Shown here: one piece after another, positions 27,215 to 36,527 of the stretch
How positions within the stretch are numbered: position 1 is the first letter of the stretch
Layout: each line of letters opens with the position of its first letter
Assembly (NCBI GenBank): GCA_009837395.1
Contig: VXTP01000006.1
Span: 1-64,000, forward strand
From: Gemmatimonadota bacterium
GTDB lineage: Bacteria; JAAXHH01
Direction: 5' to 3'
DNA length: 64,000 nucleotides
The notes under the pieces: model-generated
Databases searched by the model: none
Told to the model about the DNA's origin: nothing
Seen by the model: only the letters and a program-made list of their open reading frames with translations
Translations under genes and position numbers: made by a program

Positions 27215-28159
27215 ATGAACGTCCTGCTCAGGATGAATCTGATCAAACCCCTCGTCGAAGAGATCCGCCAGGTCGACAAAAAAGTACGGGTGATTAGGGT
27301 GGATTCGGAGGAGGAAGCGCTGGCCGTCATGCCGGAGATCGAAGTGGTCTGCGGCGAGATCACCCGGGCCCTCTTCGCGCGCAGGAGGAAACTCGCCTGG
27401 ATCCAGAGCTGGGGCGCCGGCGTGGACGGACTGCTCTATCCCGAACTGGTGGAAAGCGACGTGGTGCTGTGCAGCGCGAAGGGCTTCGTGGGCGTGCACC
27501 TGGCCGACCACGCCATGGCGCTCCTGCTCGCGCTGACCCGGGGCATCCACACCGCGATCCGCAATCCAGGCTGGGATCCGCGTTGGCCCATCCGCGACGC
27601 TTCGTGGGAACTGGTGGACCGGACCATGGGCATCGTGGGACTGGGGGGAACCGGCCGTGAACTGGCCATACGGGCGTCCGCCTTCGGCATGCGCGTCGTC
27701 GCCGTGGATCCGGAGGATGTGGAAGTACCGGATGAGGTAGAGGCCTGCTGGGGCATGGACCGGTTCCATGCGCTCCTGGAACAGTCGGACGTCGTGGCGG
27801 TCTGCGCGCCTCTGACGGCGGGGACGGAGGGGCTGTTCGACCGGGCCGCCTTCGCCCGCATGCCAGACCACGCGTTGTTGATCAACGTCACCAGGGGCAG
27901 GATCGTCGACGAAGCGGCCCTGCTCGAAGCGTTGGAAGGCAAACGGATCGGCGGCGCTGGGCTGGACGTGGTGCCGCAGGAGCCGCTGCCCGGTGACCAT
28001 CCGCTGTGGAAGATGGAAAACGTGGTGATCACGCCCCACACCGCCGGGGGATCTCCCAACCGGGACGGCCGGTGCGTGGCCCTGTTCTGCGAAAACCTTC
28101 GCCGTTACCTGGATGGACGGCCGCTGACGAGCGTGATCGACAAGCGCAAGGGGTACTGA
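27215..28159 (+). CDS. D-2-hydroxyacid dehydrogenase (NAD-binding)
   Basis: A 314-residue D-isomer-specific 2-hydroxyacid dehydrogenase. The NAD-binding motif is GLGGTG at 142-147 with Asp165 ('VAVDPE') ending the next strand. The catalytic residues are Arg227 (NVTRGRIVDE), Glu256 (VPQEPLP) and His275 (TPHTAGG). The catalytic domain has the usual 'WGAGVDGLL' segment near 66. It reduces 2-oxo acids or oxidises D-hydroxyacids; the substrate is unknown. It is the last gene of the plus-strand run starting with the alcohol dehydrogenase and ends facing the minus-strand DUF3500 gene. Confidence 0.92.
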   Translation: MNVLLRMNLIKPLVEEIRQVDKKVRVIRVDSEEEALAVMPEIEVVCGEITRALFARRRKLAWIQSWGAGVDGLLYPELVESDVVLCSAKGFVGVHLADHAMALLLALTRGIHTAIRNPGWDPRWPIRDASWELVDRTMGIVGLGGTGRELAIRASAFGMRVVAVDPEDVEVPDEVEACWGMDRFHALLEQSDVVAVCAPLTAGTEGLFDRAAFARMPDHALLINVTRGRIVDEAALLEALEGKRIGGAGLDVVPQEPLPGDHPLWKMENVVITPHTAGGSPNRDGRCVALFCENLRRYLDGRPLTSVIDKRKGY

Positions 28160-28226
28160 CTTTGCGCCCGCAGGCGCGCCGCGTGCTGGGAACCAGCAGG
28201 CCGCGTCCGGCAATCCAGCATCCTGC

Positions 28227-29312
28227 TCAGTGCCGGTGCACCACCCCGTGGTCGTGCGCGGTGTGATAGTGGTGGGCGAGCAGGTCCGCGCCGAAATCAT
28301 TCGTCGGGTTGCGCCATACCGTGTGCACGTGGTTGGCGTCGTTCTGCACGTTGTCGTATTCCACCAGGAACCGTCCGCCCTGCAGGCGGTAGTAGTGGGG
28401 TTGCCGGGCTTCGAGGCCGCCCGCCCAGGCCAGGTGGACGTCGCCCACGCCGTGTTTCCTCAACAGGCCGGATTCGATCTCGGCAACGGCGTCGGGCATG
28501 CGGTTTATGTACTCGCCGATGAGGACCTCCAGCATCTCCCGCTGCCCGTCGTTCATGCCTGCGCCGGCGAGGCCGCGGGGCGTTTCCGTGTATCGCACCG
28601 CATCGTAGGGCACGTCCGTTCGGGCCAGCCGGTTCGGTTTCTCCCTGTTTTCCGTTATAAAGCGCTGATTCACCGTGACGATATCCCCCGGCGGAACCGT
28701 TGCGATCAGCGCGCTGTGCCGTTGTTCCTCGTCCAGGGCGCGCACCAGTTCCCGCGCCAGGTCTTCCACGTTGCCCAGGGGCCGGAGCGAACAGACGCCG
28801 TTGAGCGCGGCCGATGCCGGATTCGCCCCGAAGAAGAAGGGCGTGGGCGCGACGATCTTTCCCCCGGCGATGGTATAGTTGATGGAAACGTGATGCCCCT
28901 CGAATTTCCATCCCCAGGGATCCTGGTCCGATGGCGTGCCGAATAGGGACACGTAGTAATCGGAAGGATCCCGCCAGTTGCCCGATGACCAGCCCTCACG
29001 GGCATCCAGCGTGGCTTCCAGGCCCATGATAGTCGTCGTGGTGGCGTATCCCGTGCCGCTAACCCCGGAGGCGACGAGTTGCATGGCCCGGCGCCGCTGA
29101 CCCCGGTCCATCTCGCCGAGCGGCAGGCCTTTTCGCGCCAAGGGCACGTAGTCCCAGAAGGTGCGCGCGTCCTCGTCTTCAAAGGGGAAGAGCGCTTTCG
29201 CCCGCTGATCCGGGGCCAGGACGGCCGTGAAACCGGCGGCCGCTTCTCCCATCCGTTGAACCAGGCCCTGGATGTGTGCGCTGGTCAGTAAACCATTATG
29301 GTCGTCGCTCAT
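28227..29312 (-). CDS. DUF3500 domain protein
   Basis: This 361-residue protein matches DUF3500. It has a 'FPFEDEDARTFWDYVPLARKG' segment near 40, 'SGTGYATTTTIMGLE' near 80, and a central 'DPWGWKFEGHHVSINYT' followed by 'PFFFGANPA'. The C-terminal 'GDVHLAWAGG' and 'HYYRLQG' are also family-like. The ATG at 29312 has a GGAG site 6 nt upstream and is preferred to the TTG at 29324. The family function is not established. It is the last gene of an operon with the amidohydrolase (12 nt upstream) and PhyH. Confidence 0.85.
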   Translation of the reverse strand: MSDDHNGLLTSAHIQGLVQRMGEAAAGFTAVLAPDQRAKALFPFEDEDARTFWDYVPLARKGLPLGEMDRGQRRRAMQLVASGVSGTGYATTTTIMGLEATLDAREGWSSGNWRDPSDYYVSLFGTPSDQDPWGWKFEGHHVSINYTIAGGKIVAPTPFFFGANPASAALNGVCSLRPLGNVEDLARELVRALDEEQRHSALIATVPPGDIVTVNQRFITENREKPNRLARTDVPYDAVRYTETPRGLAGAGMNDGQREMLEVLIGEYINRMPDAVAEIESGLLRKHGVGDVHLAWAGGLEARQPHYYRLQGGRFLVEYDNVQNDANHVHTVWRNPTNDFGADLLAHHYHTAHDHGVVHRH

Positions 29313-29324
29313 TTTGGTCTCCAA

Positions 29325-30224
29325 TCACTTCAGATCCGGAAAGCGCAGGAACCGCTTGGCCGTGCCGCCCATGATCGCCTCGTGTTCGTGGGGCTTGATA
29401 TCGGGCATGGTCTCCTCGACCAGTTTCGCCAGACTGTCGTATCCGGGTTCCTCGTAGATCCACGGGAAGTCGGTCGCCCACATGAGGCGGTCGGCCCCGA
29501 AGGTGCCCAGGAAGTTCTTCTGCCATCCCGCGAGATCAGGGTAGGGGTACGGTTCTTTGCTGAAGGCGTAGTGGCCCGACAGCTTCATCGTCACGTTTTC
29601 GTAGGTGCTCAGCCGGTGCGTGGTATGAAAGGCCGGATTGTACGGCACGATGTCGATCTGCGGCCGTCCCCATTGGTCCGTCCGGCCCTTGCCCAGTCCC
29701 GGGCAGATGCCCAGGTGGTTGATGACGACGCGCACCTGGGGAAAGGCATCGACAAGCCAGGCGATCAGGTGGGCGTCCGCCGCCCGCACGTACAGCCAGA
29801 GGACGAGGTCCTTTTCCGCCGCGTGCCGCCAGATGGGATAGGTCGTGAACGTGCGTACGTCTACGGGATCAAAGGGATCCGGGGGGCCGCCGACCATGCC
29901 GAGGCGAAAACCCACGATACCCGTTCCGTCCGTCAACCGGTCCATGTGTTCCTCCGGCGCGCCGTAGGCCGACTCGGGAATGAGCCCGATGCCCAGAAAG
30001 CGATCGGGATTAGACCCGAGGCAATGGAGCAGGTAGGCGTGTTGCGCCACGCTCGTGCCGCCGATCTGCACCAGCATGGCCTGGTCGATGTCGCTGGCGG
30101 CCATGTAGGTCATCAGCTTTTCGACCGTTTCTTCGCGTTCCGGCGGCGTGTTGCCGCCTGCTTCTCTCGGAAACTCGCGGGTAACCTTCGCGAACACGTG
30201 ACCGTGGGCATCGATACGCGGCAT
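29325..30224 (-). CDS. Amidohydrolase 2 family protein
   Basis: A 299-residue TIM-barrel metal hydrolase. The HxH motif is intact (DAHGHVF near residue 5), with 'RVVINHLG' near 165 and the metal aspartate in 'LMWATDFPW' near 258. This contrasts with the amidohydrolase at 10220, which has lost one histidine. It likely hydrolyses a lactone or decarboxylates a small acid. It lies between PhyH (12 nt upstream) and DUF3500 (12 nt downstream), which points to a three-step route for one compound. Confidence 0.88.
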   Translation of the reverse strand: MPRIDAHGHVFAKVTREFPREAGGNTPPEREETVEKLMTYMAASDIDQAMLVQIGGTSVAQHAYLLHCLGSNPDRFLGIGLIPESAYGAPEEHMDRLTDGTGIVGFRLGMVGGPPDPFDPVDVRTFTTYPIWRHAAEKDLVLWLYVRAADAHLIAWLVDAFPQVRVVINHLGICPGLGKGRTDQWGRPQIDIVPYNPAFHTTHRLSTYENVTMKLSGHYAFSKEPYPYPDLAGWQKNFLGTFGADRLMWATDFPWIYEEPGYDSLAKLVEETMPDIKPHEHEAIMGGTAKRFLRFPDLK

Positions 30225-30236
30225 GCGGTTTCCTGC

Positions 30237-30959
30237 CTATGCCATCCCGAACAGCCGGCGCCGGTCCGGCGTGTTCAGCGATGGGGCGATGTGCGCGTAC
30301 CGTCCGGGGTTGATTTTTCCGGGCGTACGCTTTTCGTAGGTAAGGATAATCGACTTCCGGGGGGTTTCTGTGCGGTTTTTCATGGCCACGTGCCATCCGT
30401 AGGTATTGAACATGACGGCCGTTCCGGCCTTGCCTGGGAACCGCCTGTGGCCCGGCATGGCTTCGAGGCTTTTCACGCGGGGGTACGGCCCCGCGCCGGG
30501 CCGGTGGCTGCCCGGGACGTATGCGAATTCTCCGCCGTCGCGCTCCACGTCGTTTACGTAGACCTGCACCTTGATGTGGAGGGGATGGTCCGGGGGGACG
30601 TCGGGATGCCATCCCGTGTAACCCATGGGCCAGAGCGGCGCTGTGCGGACCTGCTCGCCAATGAAGATCATGTCGTCATCGGTAAAGGCTTTGACGTACT
30701 CGAAGTAGCGCGGCCGGTCGAGGATATCGATGAATACGTCGTCTTTCTCGAGGGTATTCGGGATGTCGTAATAGGTCGCCGCGGCTTCGCCACGGGCTAT
30801 CCTGTCGAGCCAATTCTCCTTGCAGGCGGCAGCCCAGTGGTCGAATGCCTTTTGGAGTCGATCCAGCATCTCGCCCCGGATCGCGTCCTCGAAGACGAGA
30901 TACCCTTCTTCCTCCCACTGTTTCCATTCCGCCGGAGTGGGGCCGGATTCCATGGTCAT
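30237..30959 (-). CDS. Phytanoyl-CoA dioxygenase (PhyH) family protein
   Basis: A 240-residue Fe(II)/2-oxoglutarate-type oxygenase and first gene of the PhyH-amidohydrolase-DUF3500 operon. The metal triad is His118-Pro-Asp120 (GWHPDV) and His190 (YGWHVAM), with Arg201 as the likely 2-oxoglutarate anchor. The spacing is normal. Proline between the metal-binding His and Asp is a tolerated variant. The upstream 197 nt separate it from the divergent RmlC-like gene and should hold both promoters, though no clear box was seen. Confidence 0.88.
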   Translation of the reverse strand: MTMESGPTPAEWKQWEEEGYLVFEDAIRGEMLDRLQKAFDHWAAACKENWLDRIARGEAAATYYDIPNTLEKDDVFIDILDRPRYFEYVKAFTDDDMIFIGEQVRTAPLWPMGYTGWHPDVPPDHPLHIKVQVYVNDVERDGGEFAYVPGSHRPGAGPYPRVKSLEAMPGHRRFPGKAGTAVMFNTYGWHVAMKNRTETPRKSIILTYEKRTPGKINPGRYAHIAPSLNTPDRRRLFGMA

Positions 30960-31156
30960 TCGGGACTTCTTTCTTTTCGATTCAGATCGTGGCGATGGTA
31001 TAGACCGGAATCAACAGAAACGGCTGGACGCTGTCAAGCGCGACGGTTCGACACCGCCGACTGTGGCGGCGACCCCCCAGGATTTCCTGCTTGCCCCGGT
31101 CTTCCTCACCGGCCTATCTTCAGCGTGCGTACGACCGCTCGTGAAAGGAGAGACGC

Positions 31157-31786
31157 TTGAAGATCGAAGCCGTGGAAACCCTTGCGATCCCCGAGTTGAA
31201 AGTGATCCGCTTCGGCCGTTTCAGGGATGACCGGGGGTATTTCACCGAATCTTACCGGCTGGGGGATCTTTCGCGCAACCCGGAGACCGCGTTTCTCCGT
31301 GATGTCCGGTTTATGCAGATCAACGAGAGTTACTCCCGCGCCGGCGTCGTCCGAGGCCTCCATTTCCAGTGGAACCCCCACATGGGAAAGCTGGTCCGCG
31401 CCGTCAGGGGCGGCGTCGTGGACCTGGCGCTCGATATCCGGCTGGGTTCGCCCACCCTGGGCAGGATCGTGGCCCGGGACATCTCGGCGGATCCCGACGC
31501 GGACCACGCCGAGTGGATCTGGGTGCCGCCGGGCTTCGCCCACGGTTTCTTCTGCCCGACCGACTGCATCCTGGAGTACCTGTGCAGCGGGGAGTACAGC
31601 CACGGCAACGAGGCCGGCATCTCGCCGATGGCCCCGGACCTGGACTGGTCGCTTTGTGATCGCGCGTTGAAACGTGCGTTTGACAATGTTGTCACAGGAG
31701 ATGCCATCCTGTCCGAGAAGGACCGGGACGCGTTCTCCATGAAAGGCTGGCTTGCGGATGAAAGATCCGCGAACTTTACGTACTGA
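31157..31786 (+). CDS. dTDP-4-dehydrorhamnose 3,5-epimerase family protein (RmlC-like)
   Basis: A 209-residue cupin epimerase of the RmlC family. A strong AAAGGAG site at 31144-31150 sets the start at a TTG. The family features are 'DDRGYFTESYR' near 24-34, 'RGLHFQ' with catalytic His69, 'KLVRAVRGGVVDLALDIR' and 'WVPPGFAHGF'. It is longer than usual because of an acidic insert near 110-117 and a C-terminal extension. No other rhamnose genes (rmlA, B, D) are nearby, so it may epimerise a different nucleotide sugar. Confidence 0.87.
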   Translation: MKIEAVETLAIPELKVIRFGRFRDDRGYFTESYRLGDLSRNPETAFLRDVRFMQINESYSRAGVVRGLHFQWNPHMGKLVRAVRGGVVDLALDIRLGSPTLGRIVARDISADPDADHAEWIWVPPGFAHGFFCPTDCILEYLCSGEYSHGNEAGISPMAPDLDWSLCDRALKRAFDNVVTGDAILSEKDRDAFSMKGWLADERSANFTY

Positions 31787-31872
31787 ACGCGCAGCAAGCC
31801 CGCCGCGCAGCAAAAACGGCCGGGCATCTAAACCGAATCGTAGTTCACACTATGTATAACTGGAGAACCTCT

Positions 31873-32346
31873 ATGACATCGGATCAACCGTCACTCTGGT
31901 CGGACATCCGCGGACTCGTCTTCTTCGGCTGGATCGTCGCGGCGACGCGCCTGCTGCTGGATTTCGTCGCGCCCGATCAGTCCATGTTCATCGGCGTCTA
32001 CTTCCTGATGCCCCTGGCCTACCTGTACTACGGGTTAAAAGGCAGGTGGGACCATTTGGCCTGGAGGCGGGTGGCGGGATCGCTCATCGTGGTGGTGTTC
32101 CTGGTCTGGTTCATTCCGAACCTGATTTCGTACAGTACCGCGTTTTTCGTCGGGCTGGAGCACGGCCGGTTCTCGCCTGAGAACTCCGGGAGAGTACTCG
32201 ACTATGAGGGTCCGGTCATGACGATTTTGAACGGCGGCATGGTCGCGGGGGGCACGTTCCTCGCCGGTTCGGTCTGGAGCGTCTCGCTGGGTACGCTGTT
32301 CATCTGGCTGCCCGGGGCGATGCGCCGGCGGCAGGCTCGAGACTGA
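31873..32346 (+). CDS. Small integral membrane protein, unknown
   Basis: A 157-residue protein with four probable transmembrane helices (around 'GLVFFGWIVAATRLLLDF', 'FIGVYFLMPLAYLYY', 'GSLIVVVFLVWFIPNLI' and a C-terminal pair-like segment). The ATG at 31873 has a GGAG site 7 nt upstream and is preferred to the ATG at 31852. No family recognised. It follows the RmlC-like gene by 86 nt on the same strand and converges with the IolE-like gene. Confidence 0.72.
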   Translation: MTSDQPSLWSDIRGLVFFGWIVAATRLLLDFVAPDQSMFIGVYFLMPLAYLYYGLKGRWDHLAWRRVAGSLIVVVFLVWFIPNLISYSTAFFVGLEHGRFSPENSGRVLDYEGPVMTILNGGMVAGGTFLAGSVWSVSLGTLFIWLPGAMRRRQARD

Positions 32347-32353
32347 CGCGTCC

Positions 32354-33238
32354 CTAAAACCCGATTTCCCGCAGGTACTCCAGCGTTCGCTTGGCGATAG
32401 GTAAGGGTTTGTCGAAAGGCGCGGGATACATGTCCTGTTCCACGATGGCGTAACCGTCGTAGTCGATCCGCTTCAGCAACTCAAGCAATGCCGGAAAGTC
32501 GACCAGGCCCGCCGAGGGCTCGCAGAACATATCCATGGCCACCGCGTCGGCGAAGGGGATGTTCTCGGCTTCCACCTTCCGTTGCTTCTCCGGATCCACG
32601 CTCTTGAGATGGAGGTAGGGGATCCGGTCGCGGTGTTTCTCGAGGAAGGCCACCGGATCTCCGCCGCGGTAGGCGTGGTGGCCCACGTCGAAACACAGCG
32701 ATACCCGCCCGGGGTCGGTATCCACCAGAAATCGCTCGATCTGGTCCTCGTACTCGACGTGGGTCTCCGCGTGCGGATGGAACACGAGATGGAGTCCGAA
32801 TCCGTTGCGGGCGAGATCGGCCACGCGGTGGGTCGTATCGACCAGGCGACCCCAGTGCTCGTCGTCCAGGGTCCGGGGCTCGATCAATTCGCCGGTGAAC
32901 AGGTCGGAGTAGGTCCCGTCGATCAGGACGAGAAAGCCGGCCCCGGTGGCGGCCAGCAGTTCTCCCGCGCCGACCACCTGTTGCTCCAGTTCGGGCCAAC
33001 GGTCCGGATCCTCGAGGTTCCCCATGGCGAAGGCACTCGTCACCTTCAGGTTCCGCGCCGCCAGTTCCCGCTGCAGCCGGTCGATCTCCGTGGGAAGATA
33101 ACCATAGGGCCCCAGTTCGATCCATGTGTAGCCGGCTTCGGCCACTTCGTCCATGAACCGCTGCCACGGAGCCTGCCTTGGGTCATCGGGAAACCAGACG
33201 CCCCAGGAATCCGGCGCGCTGCCGATGCGGATGTTCAC
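32354..33238 (-). CDS. Inosose dehydratase-like TIM-barrel protein (IolE-like)
   Basis: A 294-residue AP-endonuclease-2/xylose-isomerase TIM barrel. The N-terminal 'APDSWGVWFPDDPRQ' is the hallmark of inosose dehydratase IolE. It also has 'GYTWIELGPYGYLP', 'HPHAETHVE', 'CFDVGHHAYRGGDP', 'LHLKSVDP' and 'YAIVEQDMYP', which give the usual Glu/Asp/His/Glu metal set. IolE removes water from scyllo-inosose. It is the last gene of the operon and directly follows the IolD-like gene by 27 nt, which supports the assignment. Related epimerases are possible. Confidence 0.85.
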   Translation of the reverse strand: MNIRIGSAPDSWGVWFPDDPRQAPWQRFMDEVAEAGYTWIELGPYGYLPTEIDRLQRELAARNLKVTSAFAMGNLEDPDRWPELEQQVVGAGELLAATGAGFLVLIDGTYSDLFTGELIEPRTLDDEHWGRLVDTTHRVADLARNGFGLHLVFHPHAETHVEYEDQIERFLVDTDPGRVSLCFDVGHHAYRGGDPVAFLEKHRDRIPYLHLKSVDPEKQRKVEAENIPFADAVAMDMFCEPSAGLVDFPALLELLKRIDYDGYAIVEQDMYPAPFDKPLPIAKRTLEYLREIGF

Positions 33239-33265
33239 GGAATCCTCCAGTCAGTTGTGAAACCG

Positions 33266-35155
33266 CTAGTAGTGAAACCGCTGGCTCGTGCGCCGTTCGG
33301 CCTCGTATCCCTCGCGCAGCTTCCGCGTCATGGGATCGTTGGTCGCCTCGGCGGACGCGATGTCCCACCATACGTCCGAAGGCGGCAGGTAGCGGTGTTT
33401 CTCGGTCTCGCACACGATCACGCAGGCCCGCGTCTCCGCTCGGGCTTCCCGGAGCGCCTCTCGCAACTCGTCCGGTGACTTCACGTGCCACGCCCGCGCG
33501 CCGAAACTCTCGGCGTTGGCGGCGAAATCGATCTCCAGGTACTCTCCTTCTAGACGGTCCGAACCGGCGTCCCGTCCGCGGAACTCGTTGCCGAACGACC
33601 GGCCCGCCCGGGCCATCTGCAGGGCCCGGATGATCTGGTAACCGTGGTTCTCCGAGATGACGACGGTCACCTTGAGGCCCTCCTGCATGGCGGTCATGAG
33701 TTCGGTGGGATTCATCAGGTAGGTACCGTCGCCGATGTAGACGTAGATCTCGTCGTGTTTCCCGGCCATGCGGGTGCCCAGTCCGGCCGGCAGTTCCCAG
33801 CCCATGCACGAATAGCCGAATTCCAGGTAGCAGGCCGCGCCGCCCGTCACGTCCCAGAGCCGGTGCAGGTCGCCCGGCGGGCTGCCGGCGGCGGCAATGA
33901 CGCAGTCGCCTTCCCGGGCTTCGCCGTTCAGGACCTGGATGAGTCGGGCCTGGCTCATGGCCTCGCCGGGATGGTCGACGTACACTTCTTCAATCAAAGA
34001 CTTACGGTAGGCGTCCATGTGGCGGCCGATTTCCGCTTTGTACGTGTCGTCGGGCCGGATGCCGGCCTCCCGTGCGGCTTCGGCCAGGGCGGTCAGCGTC
34101 TCCCTGGCGTCGGCCGTGACCGGCAGGGCGCCCTGCTTGTAGGCGTCGTGGCCGGCCACGTTGATGCCGATGAACCGGACGTCGGGATTCGTAAAGGCCG
34201 ACTGCGAGCCCGTGGAGAAATCGGTCAGCCGCGTCCCCACGGCGATGACCAGGTCGGCTTCGGCGGCGATTTTCGCGCCTGCCGGGGTACCGGTCACGCC
34301 GAACCCGCCGATCGCCCAGTCCGAGGACTTACGCATGGCGCCCTTGCCGCCGAAGGTCTCTCCCACGGGGATGCCGCAGGTCTCGGCGAAGGCCGCGAGG
34401 GCGTCCCAGGCTTCCGAGTAGTGGACGCCGCCGCCCGCGATGATCATCGACCGCTTCGCCCCTTTGAGCATCTCGATCGCCTCCGCGATACGCGCTCTCG
34501 TAGGCGGCCTGCGCTCCACGCGCCAGACCCGTTTCTCGAATAAGTGGGCCGGGTAGTCGTAGGCGTGGGCCTGCACATCCTGGGGCAACGAGATCGTCAC
34601 CGCGCCCGTATCCGCCGGATCGGTGAGCACGCGCATGGCTTCCGGCAGGGCGGTCAGTAGTTGCTCGGGCCGGTTGACCCGGTCGAAGAACCGGCTGACC
34701 GGGCGGAAGCAGTCGTTGACGCTCACCTCGGCGGACACCGGATGCTCGAGTTCCTGCAGGACCGGGCCCTGGTACCGGGTGGCGTAGTAGTCGGAAGGAA
34801 GCAGGAGCACGGGCAGGCGGTTGATCGTGGCCGTGGCCGCGCCGGACAGCATGTTGGTCGAACCCGGTCCGATGGAGGCTGTGCACGCGATGGTGGCCAT
34901 GCGGTGGTTCACCTTGGCGTAACCCGAAGCCGTATGCACCATGGACTGCTCGTTGCAGGGCTGGTGATAGGTCAGGTCCTGTCCGTACTCGAAAAGGGCC
35001 TGGCCCAGCCCGGCCACGTTCCCATGGCCGAATATGCCGAATATGGCGGGGATGAAGCGACGCTCCACGCCGTCGCGCTCGCTGTACTGCACGGACAGGT
35101 ACTTGACCACCGCCTGCGCCGTGGTCAGGCGGACCTTATCGTGGGGATATGCCAT
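33266..35155 (-). CDS. IolD-like ThDP enzyme (3D-(3,5/4)-trihydroxycyclohexane-1,2-dione hydrolase family)
   Basis: A 629-residue thiamine-diphosphate enzyme of the acetolactate-synthase fold. The 'RRFIPAIFGIFGHGNVAGLG' start and 'GPVLQELEHP' are IolD features. The ThDP-activating glutamate is in 'HQPCNEQSMVH' near 69, and the cofactor loop is 'GDGTYLMNPTEL' near 485. IolD opens the ring of the trihydroxycyclohexanedione formed by IolE. It starts 92 nt after the Gfo/Idh/MocA gene at 35248-36411 and lies 27 nt before the IolE-like gene. IolB, IolC and IolJ are not in the window. Confidence 0.9.
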   Translation of the reverse strand: MAYPHDKVRLTTAQAVVKYLSVQYSERDGVERRFIPAIFGIFGHGNVAGLGQALFEYGQDLTYHQPCNEQSMVHTASGYAKVNHRMATIACTASIGPGSTNMLSGAATATINRLPVLLLPSDYYATRYQGPVLQELEHPVSAEVSVNDCFRPVSRFFDRVNRPEQLLTALPEAMRVLTDPADTGAVTISLPQDVQAHAYDYPAHLFEKRVWRVERRPPTRARIAEAIEMLKGAKRSMIIAGGGVHYSEAWDALAAFAETCGIPVGETFGGKGAMRKSSDWAIGGFGVTGTPAGAKIAAEADLVIAVGTRLTDFSTGSQSAFTNPDVRFIGINVAGHDAYKQGALPVTADARETLTALAEAAREAGIRPDDTYKAEIGRHMDAYRKSLIEEVYVDHPGEAMSQARLIQVLNGEAREGDCVIAAAGSPPGDLHRLWDVTGGAACYLEFGYSCMGWELPAGLGTRMAGKHDEIYVYIGDGTYLMNPTELMTAMQEGLKVTVVISENHGYQIIRALQMARAGRSFGNEFRGRDAGSDRLEGEYLEIDFAANAESFGARAWHVKSPDELREALREARAETRACVIVCETEKHRYLPPSDVWWDIASAEATNDPMTRKLREGYEAERRTSQRFHY

Positions 35156-35247
35156 GATCTGCTCCTTCGTTTAGATACCTGGTCCCGGTCGATTCGGGCG
35201 GTACCGGCCGGCCGCGATCGATCAGTCGATAGCCTGCGCCAGGTAAC

Positions 35248-36411
35248 TCAGCCGATTTCCTGCACCGTTTCCCATCGGTCGGACGACCAGGAGCGCTCCA
35301 CTGCGGCCAGCACCTCGGCAACGGCCCGCGCTTCACTGAAGCCGGGCTCGCCCTGCCTGCCCGCCGCGATGGTCTGCAGGAAGTGAAAGGTTTCGATCGC
35401 CTTGAGGTCGTCGTATCCGAGTCCCACGGCCGGCCCGGGGTTGAAGTGGACATGCCCGGGATGGGCCGGACCGCTCTGCAGGGTGACGAAACCGTCGTGT
35501 GGTCCGTCGACCGTGTACAACTGCAATTCATTCATGCGCTCGAAGTCCCACCGGACCGCACCCTTCGTGCCGTGGATCTCGAAAGCCATCTGGCACTTTG
35601 TTCCCTGGATCACGCGGTCGACTTCGAAGGTCCCCATGGCGCCGTTCTCGAACTCCACCAGCGCTCCGGCGTAATCTTCATTCGTCACGGGTTCGCGCTG
35701 CCCGCCGGTCCCGACCGAGAAGTGGGTTCCTTCGCCGGCCGGCGCGACGGGCCGGTCTTCGATGAGGAGCGCCTTCTGTCCGACCACGCGCCTGATAGGT
35801 CCCGCGAGCAGGTGGGCCATGTCGGTTACATGGGACATAAGGTCGCCCAGGGTGCCGCTCCCGGCATCCTCTCTTCGGAAGCGCCAGGAAAGCACGCCGT
35901 CGGGATGGCTCGCGTAGCCCGCGAAAAAGCGTCCGCGATAGTGGGTAATGTCGCCCAGTATGCCGTCGGCAATGAGACTACGCGTATGCTGCACCAGCGG
36001 CGCCCACCGGTAGTTGTAACCCACCCAGGTCAGCACGCCGGCTTCGGCGGCCGCCCGGGCGATTTCGGCCGTTTCCGCGGGGGAGCGGCCCACAGGTTTC
36101 TCACAGAAGATATGCTTGCCTGCCGCCGCGGCGGTACGGACCATGTCCAGGTGGAGATGGTTCGGCGCGGTGATGTTGACCACGGAAACGTCCGGGTCGT
36201 CCATGACTTCGCGCCAGTCCGTGGTGGTCTTGGTGAATCCCAGCATGTTCCGGGCCTGCTCGCACCGGTTCGACACGTCATCGGCGCAGACTACGAGTTC
36301 CGGTATCAGCCCGCTTTCGGGAAAGCGCTGTCGGACCTGGTGGTAGGCCCGGCCGTGGACCATGCCCATCCACCCCATACCGATAATGCCGATGCCGATT
36401 TTAGTGGCCAT
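35248..36411 (-). CDS. Gfo/Idh/MocA oxidoreductase (inositol dehydrogenase-like position)
   Basis: A 387-residue NAD(P)-dependent dehydrogenase. The ATG at 36411 begins a clean 'MATKIGIGIIGMGWMG' Rossmann start; the longer frame to 36612 is Arg-rich and overlaps the Nramp gene. The EKP motif is intact ('KHIFCEKPVG'), and a 'HVTDMAHLL' helix supplies the active-site histidine. Its place directly upstream of IolD- and IolE-like genes suggests the IolG-type first step, oxidation of an inositol or similar polyol. The exact polyol is unknown. Confidence 0.88.
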   Translation of the reverse strand: MATKIGIGIIGMGWMGMVHGRAYHQVRQRFPESGLIPELVVCADDVSNRCEQARNMLGFTKTTTDWREVMDDPDVSVVNITAPNHLHLDMVRTAAAAGKHIFCEKPVGRSPAETAEIARAAAEAGVLTWVGYNYRWAPLVQHTRSLIADGILGDITHYRGRFFAGYASHPDGVLSWRFRREDAGSGTLGDLMSHVTDMAHLLAGPIRRVVGQKALLIEDRPVAPAGEGTHFSVGTGGQREPVTNEDYAGALVEFENGAMGTFEVDRVIQGTKCQMAFEIHGTKGAVRWDFERMNELQLYTVDGPHDGFVTLQSGPAHPGHVHFNPGPAVGLGYDDLKAIETFHFLQTIAAGRQGEPGFSEARAVAEVLAAVERSWSSDRWETVQEIG

Positions 36412-36527
36412 TTCCGCCGTTCCGGTCTGTCGATCGGCCGATCGCCGGGGTCGGGCGCTTCTCCGCTCACCGCTTGTTCGCGAGGATCGGCCGCAATAAC
36501 CTCCACCCGGCTGAATGATTGCCCGGG

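Noticed and set aside
31157-31786. Complete dTDP-rhamnose biosynthesis cluster
   Set aside because: Only the RmlC-like epimerase is present; no rmlA, rmlB or rmlD gene is adjacent.
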